In this document: piece by piece, positions 14,826 through 14,951 of the stretch
Layout of the letters: the number at the start of each line of letters is the position of its first letter
Position numbering within the stretch: position 1 is the stretch's first letter
DNA from: Deltaproteobacteria bacterium
Lineage (GTDB): Bacteria > Desulfobacterota > BSN033 > UBA1163
Direction of reading: 5' to 3'
NCBI GenBank assembly: GCA_016875155.1
Contig: VGSD01000009.1
Location: 1-14,951 of the forward strand
Length of the DNA: 14,951 nt
Position numbers and translations under genes: made by a program
The notes under the pieces: generated by a model
Databases searched by the model: none
What the model saw: the letters and a program-made list of their open reading frames with translations, nothing else
What the model was told of the DNA's origin: nothing

Positions 14826-14951
14826 ATGGCCAAAATCGAAAAAAAGAAAGTCTGGACGGCGCTCCTTCTCATCCCCCCGCTCGTCCTTTTGATTGCTCTG
14901 ACGCCTTCACTGGTCCTTACCCTGATAGTCCTCATCATCACGCTTCTCGGG
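14826..14951 (+). CDS. cdsA: Phosphatidate cytidylyltransferase, N-terminal fragment
   Basis: The first 42 codons of a gene cut by the window edge. The translation starts MAKIEKKKVWTALLLIPPLV and continues as an almost unbroken hydrophobic stretch, fitting the first transmembrane helices of CdsA, the enzyme that makes CDP-diacylglycerol for phospholipid synthesis. Identity rests mainly on position directly after uppS and on the basic-then-hydrophobic start; no catalytic motif is inside the window. AAAGG (14817-14821) lies four bases before the ATG. The gene is 102 bp from uppS, with the heptad hairpin in between. Confidence 0.75.
   Translation, partial: MAKIEKKKVWTALLLIPPLVLLIALTPSLVLTLIVLIITLLG

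Noticed and set aside
14780..14951. Open frame starting in the heptad hairpin and running to the window end
   Set aside because: It overlaps cdsA in another frame and its start codon is within the repeat centre; most likely a shadow.

Overview
The window looks like a chromosomal segment of an anaerobic, Gram-negative bacterium, most likely of the Desulfobacterota (deltaproteobacterial) type and possibly from a metagenome-assembled genome. The lineage is an inference. It rests on a lysine-fermentation-type BKACE enzyme, a clostridial-type 2[4Fe-4S] ferredoxin, a sigma-54 two-component system with periplasmic Spy/ZraP-like proteins, and dispersed short-unit intergenic repeats that I associate from memory with such genomes. 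No rRNA, tRNA or CRISPR array was seen.

Layout. (1) 34-1049: a compact mobile element. It has a HUH/Y1 (REP-associated type) transposase fused to a DnaA-C-terminal-like DNA-binding domain, bounded by perfect 27-bp inverted repeats that each contain the 14-bp palindrome TTGCAATATTGCAA. (2) 1055-3250, minus strand: a two-gene operon of a class III PLP aminotransferase and a beta-keto acid cleavage enzyme (Kce/DUF849). Together they could turn an amino acid into a beta-keto acid and then into acetoacetate plus an acyl-CoA. (3) 3251-7883: a ZraPSR-like envelope-sensing module. A textbook sigma-54 promoter and a strong SD precede a His/Met/Cys-rich periplasmic protein with its own terminator. A second, divergent periplasmic paralogue follows, then a histidine kinase with a large extracytoplasmic domain, then an NtrC-type sigma-54 activator. 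(4) 7922-9419: a rhomboid intramembrane protease and a DUF72/YecE-like protein. (5) 9430-10176, minus strand: a Cys-rich protein with a degenerate HD domain. (6) 10177-10833: a roughly 650-bp intergenic region with an FNR-like dyad, a strong hairpin, degenerate repeats and a mini-ORF overlapping the start of rpsB. (7) 10834-14951: the conserved rpsB-tsf-pyrH-frr-uppS-cdsA cluster with a small ferredoxin gene between frr and uppS; cdsA runs off the end.

The most unusual feature at the sequence level is a set of short degenerate tandem repeats between genes. At least five arrays have an exact 7-bp period (consensus TTCGGAG or its complement, with variants such as AATCCGC). They have moved into gene ends. 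One encodes the last nine residues of the aminotransferase, one encodes most of the first 15 residues of the DUF72 protein, one supplies the apparent Shine-Dalgarno of the rhomboid gene, and one forms a large imperfect hairpin upstream of cdsA. Two other short-unit families (about 10 bp near 6447-6510 and about 9 bp near 10677-10791) are also present.

The likely regulatory circuit is that the kinase and response regulator activate the sigma-54 promoter upstream of the first periplasmic protein gene, as in Zra. The second periplasmic protein, kinase and regulator probably use a separate housekeeping-type promoter after the terminator.
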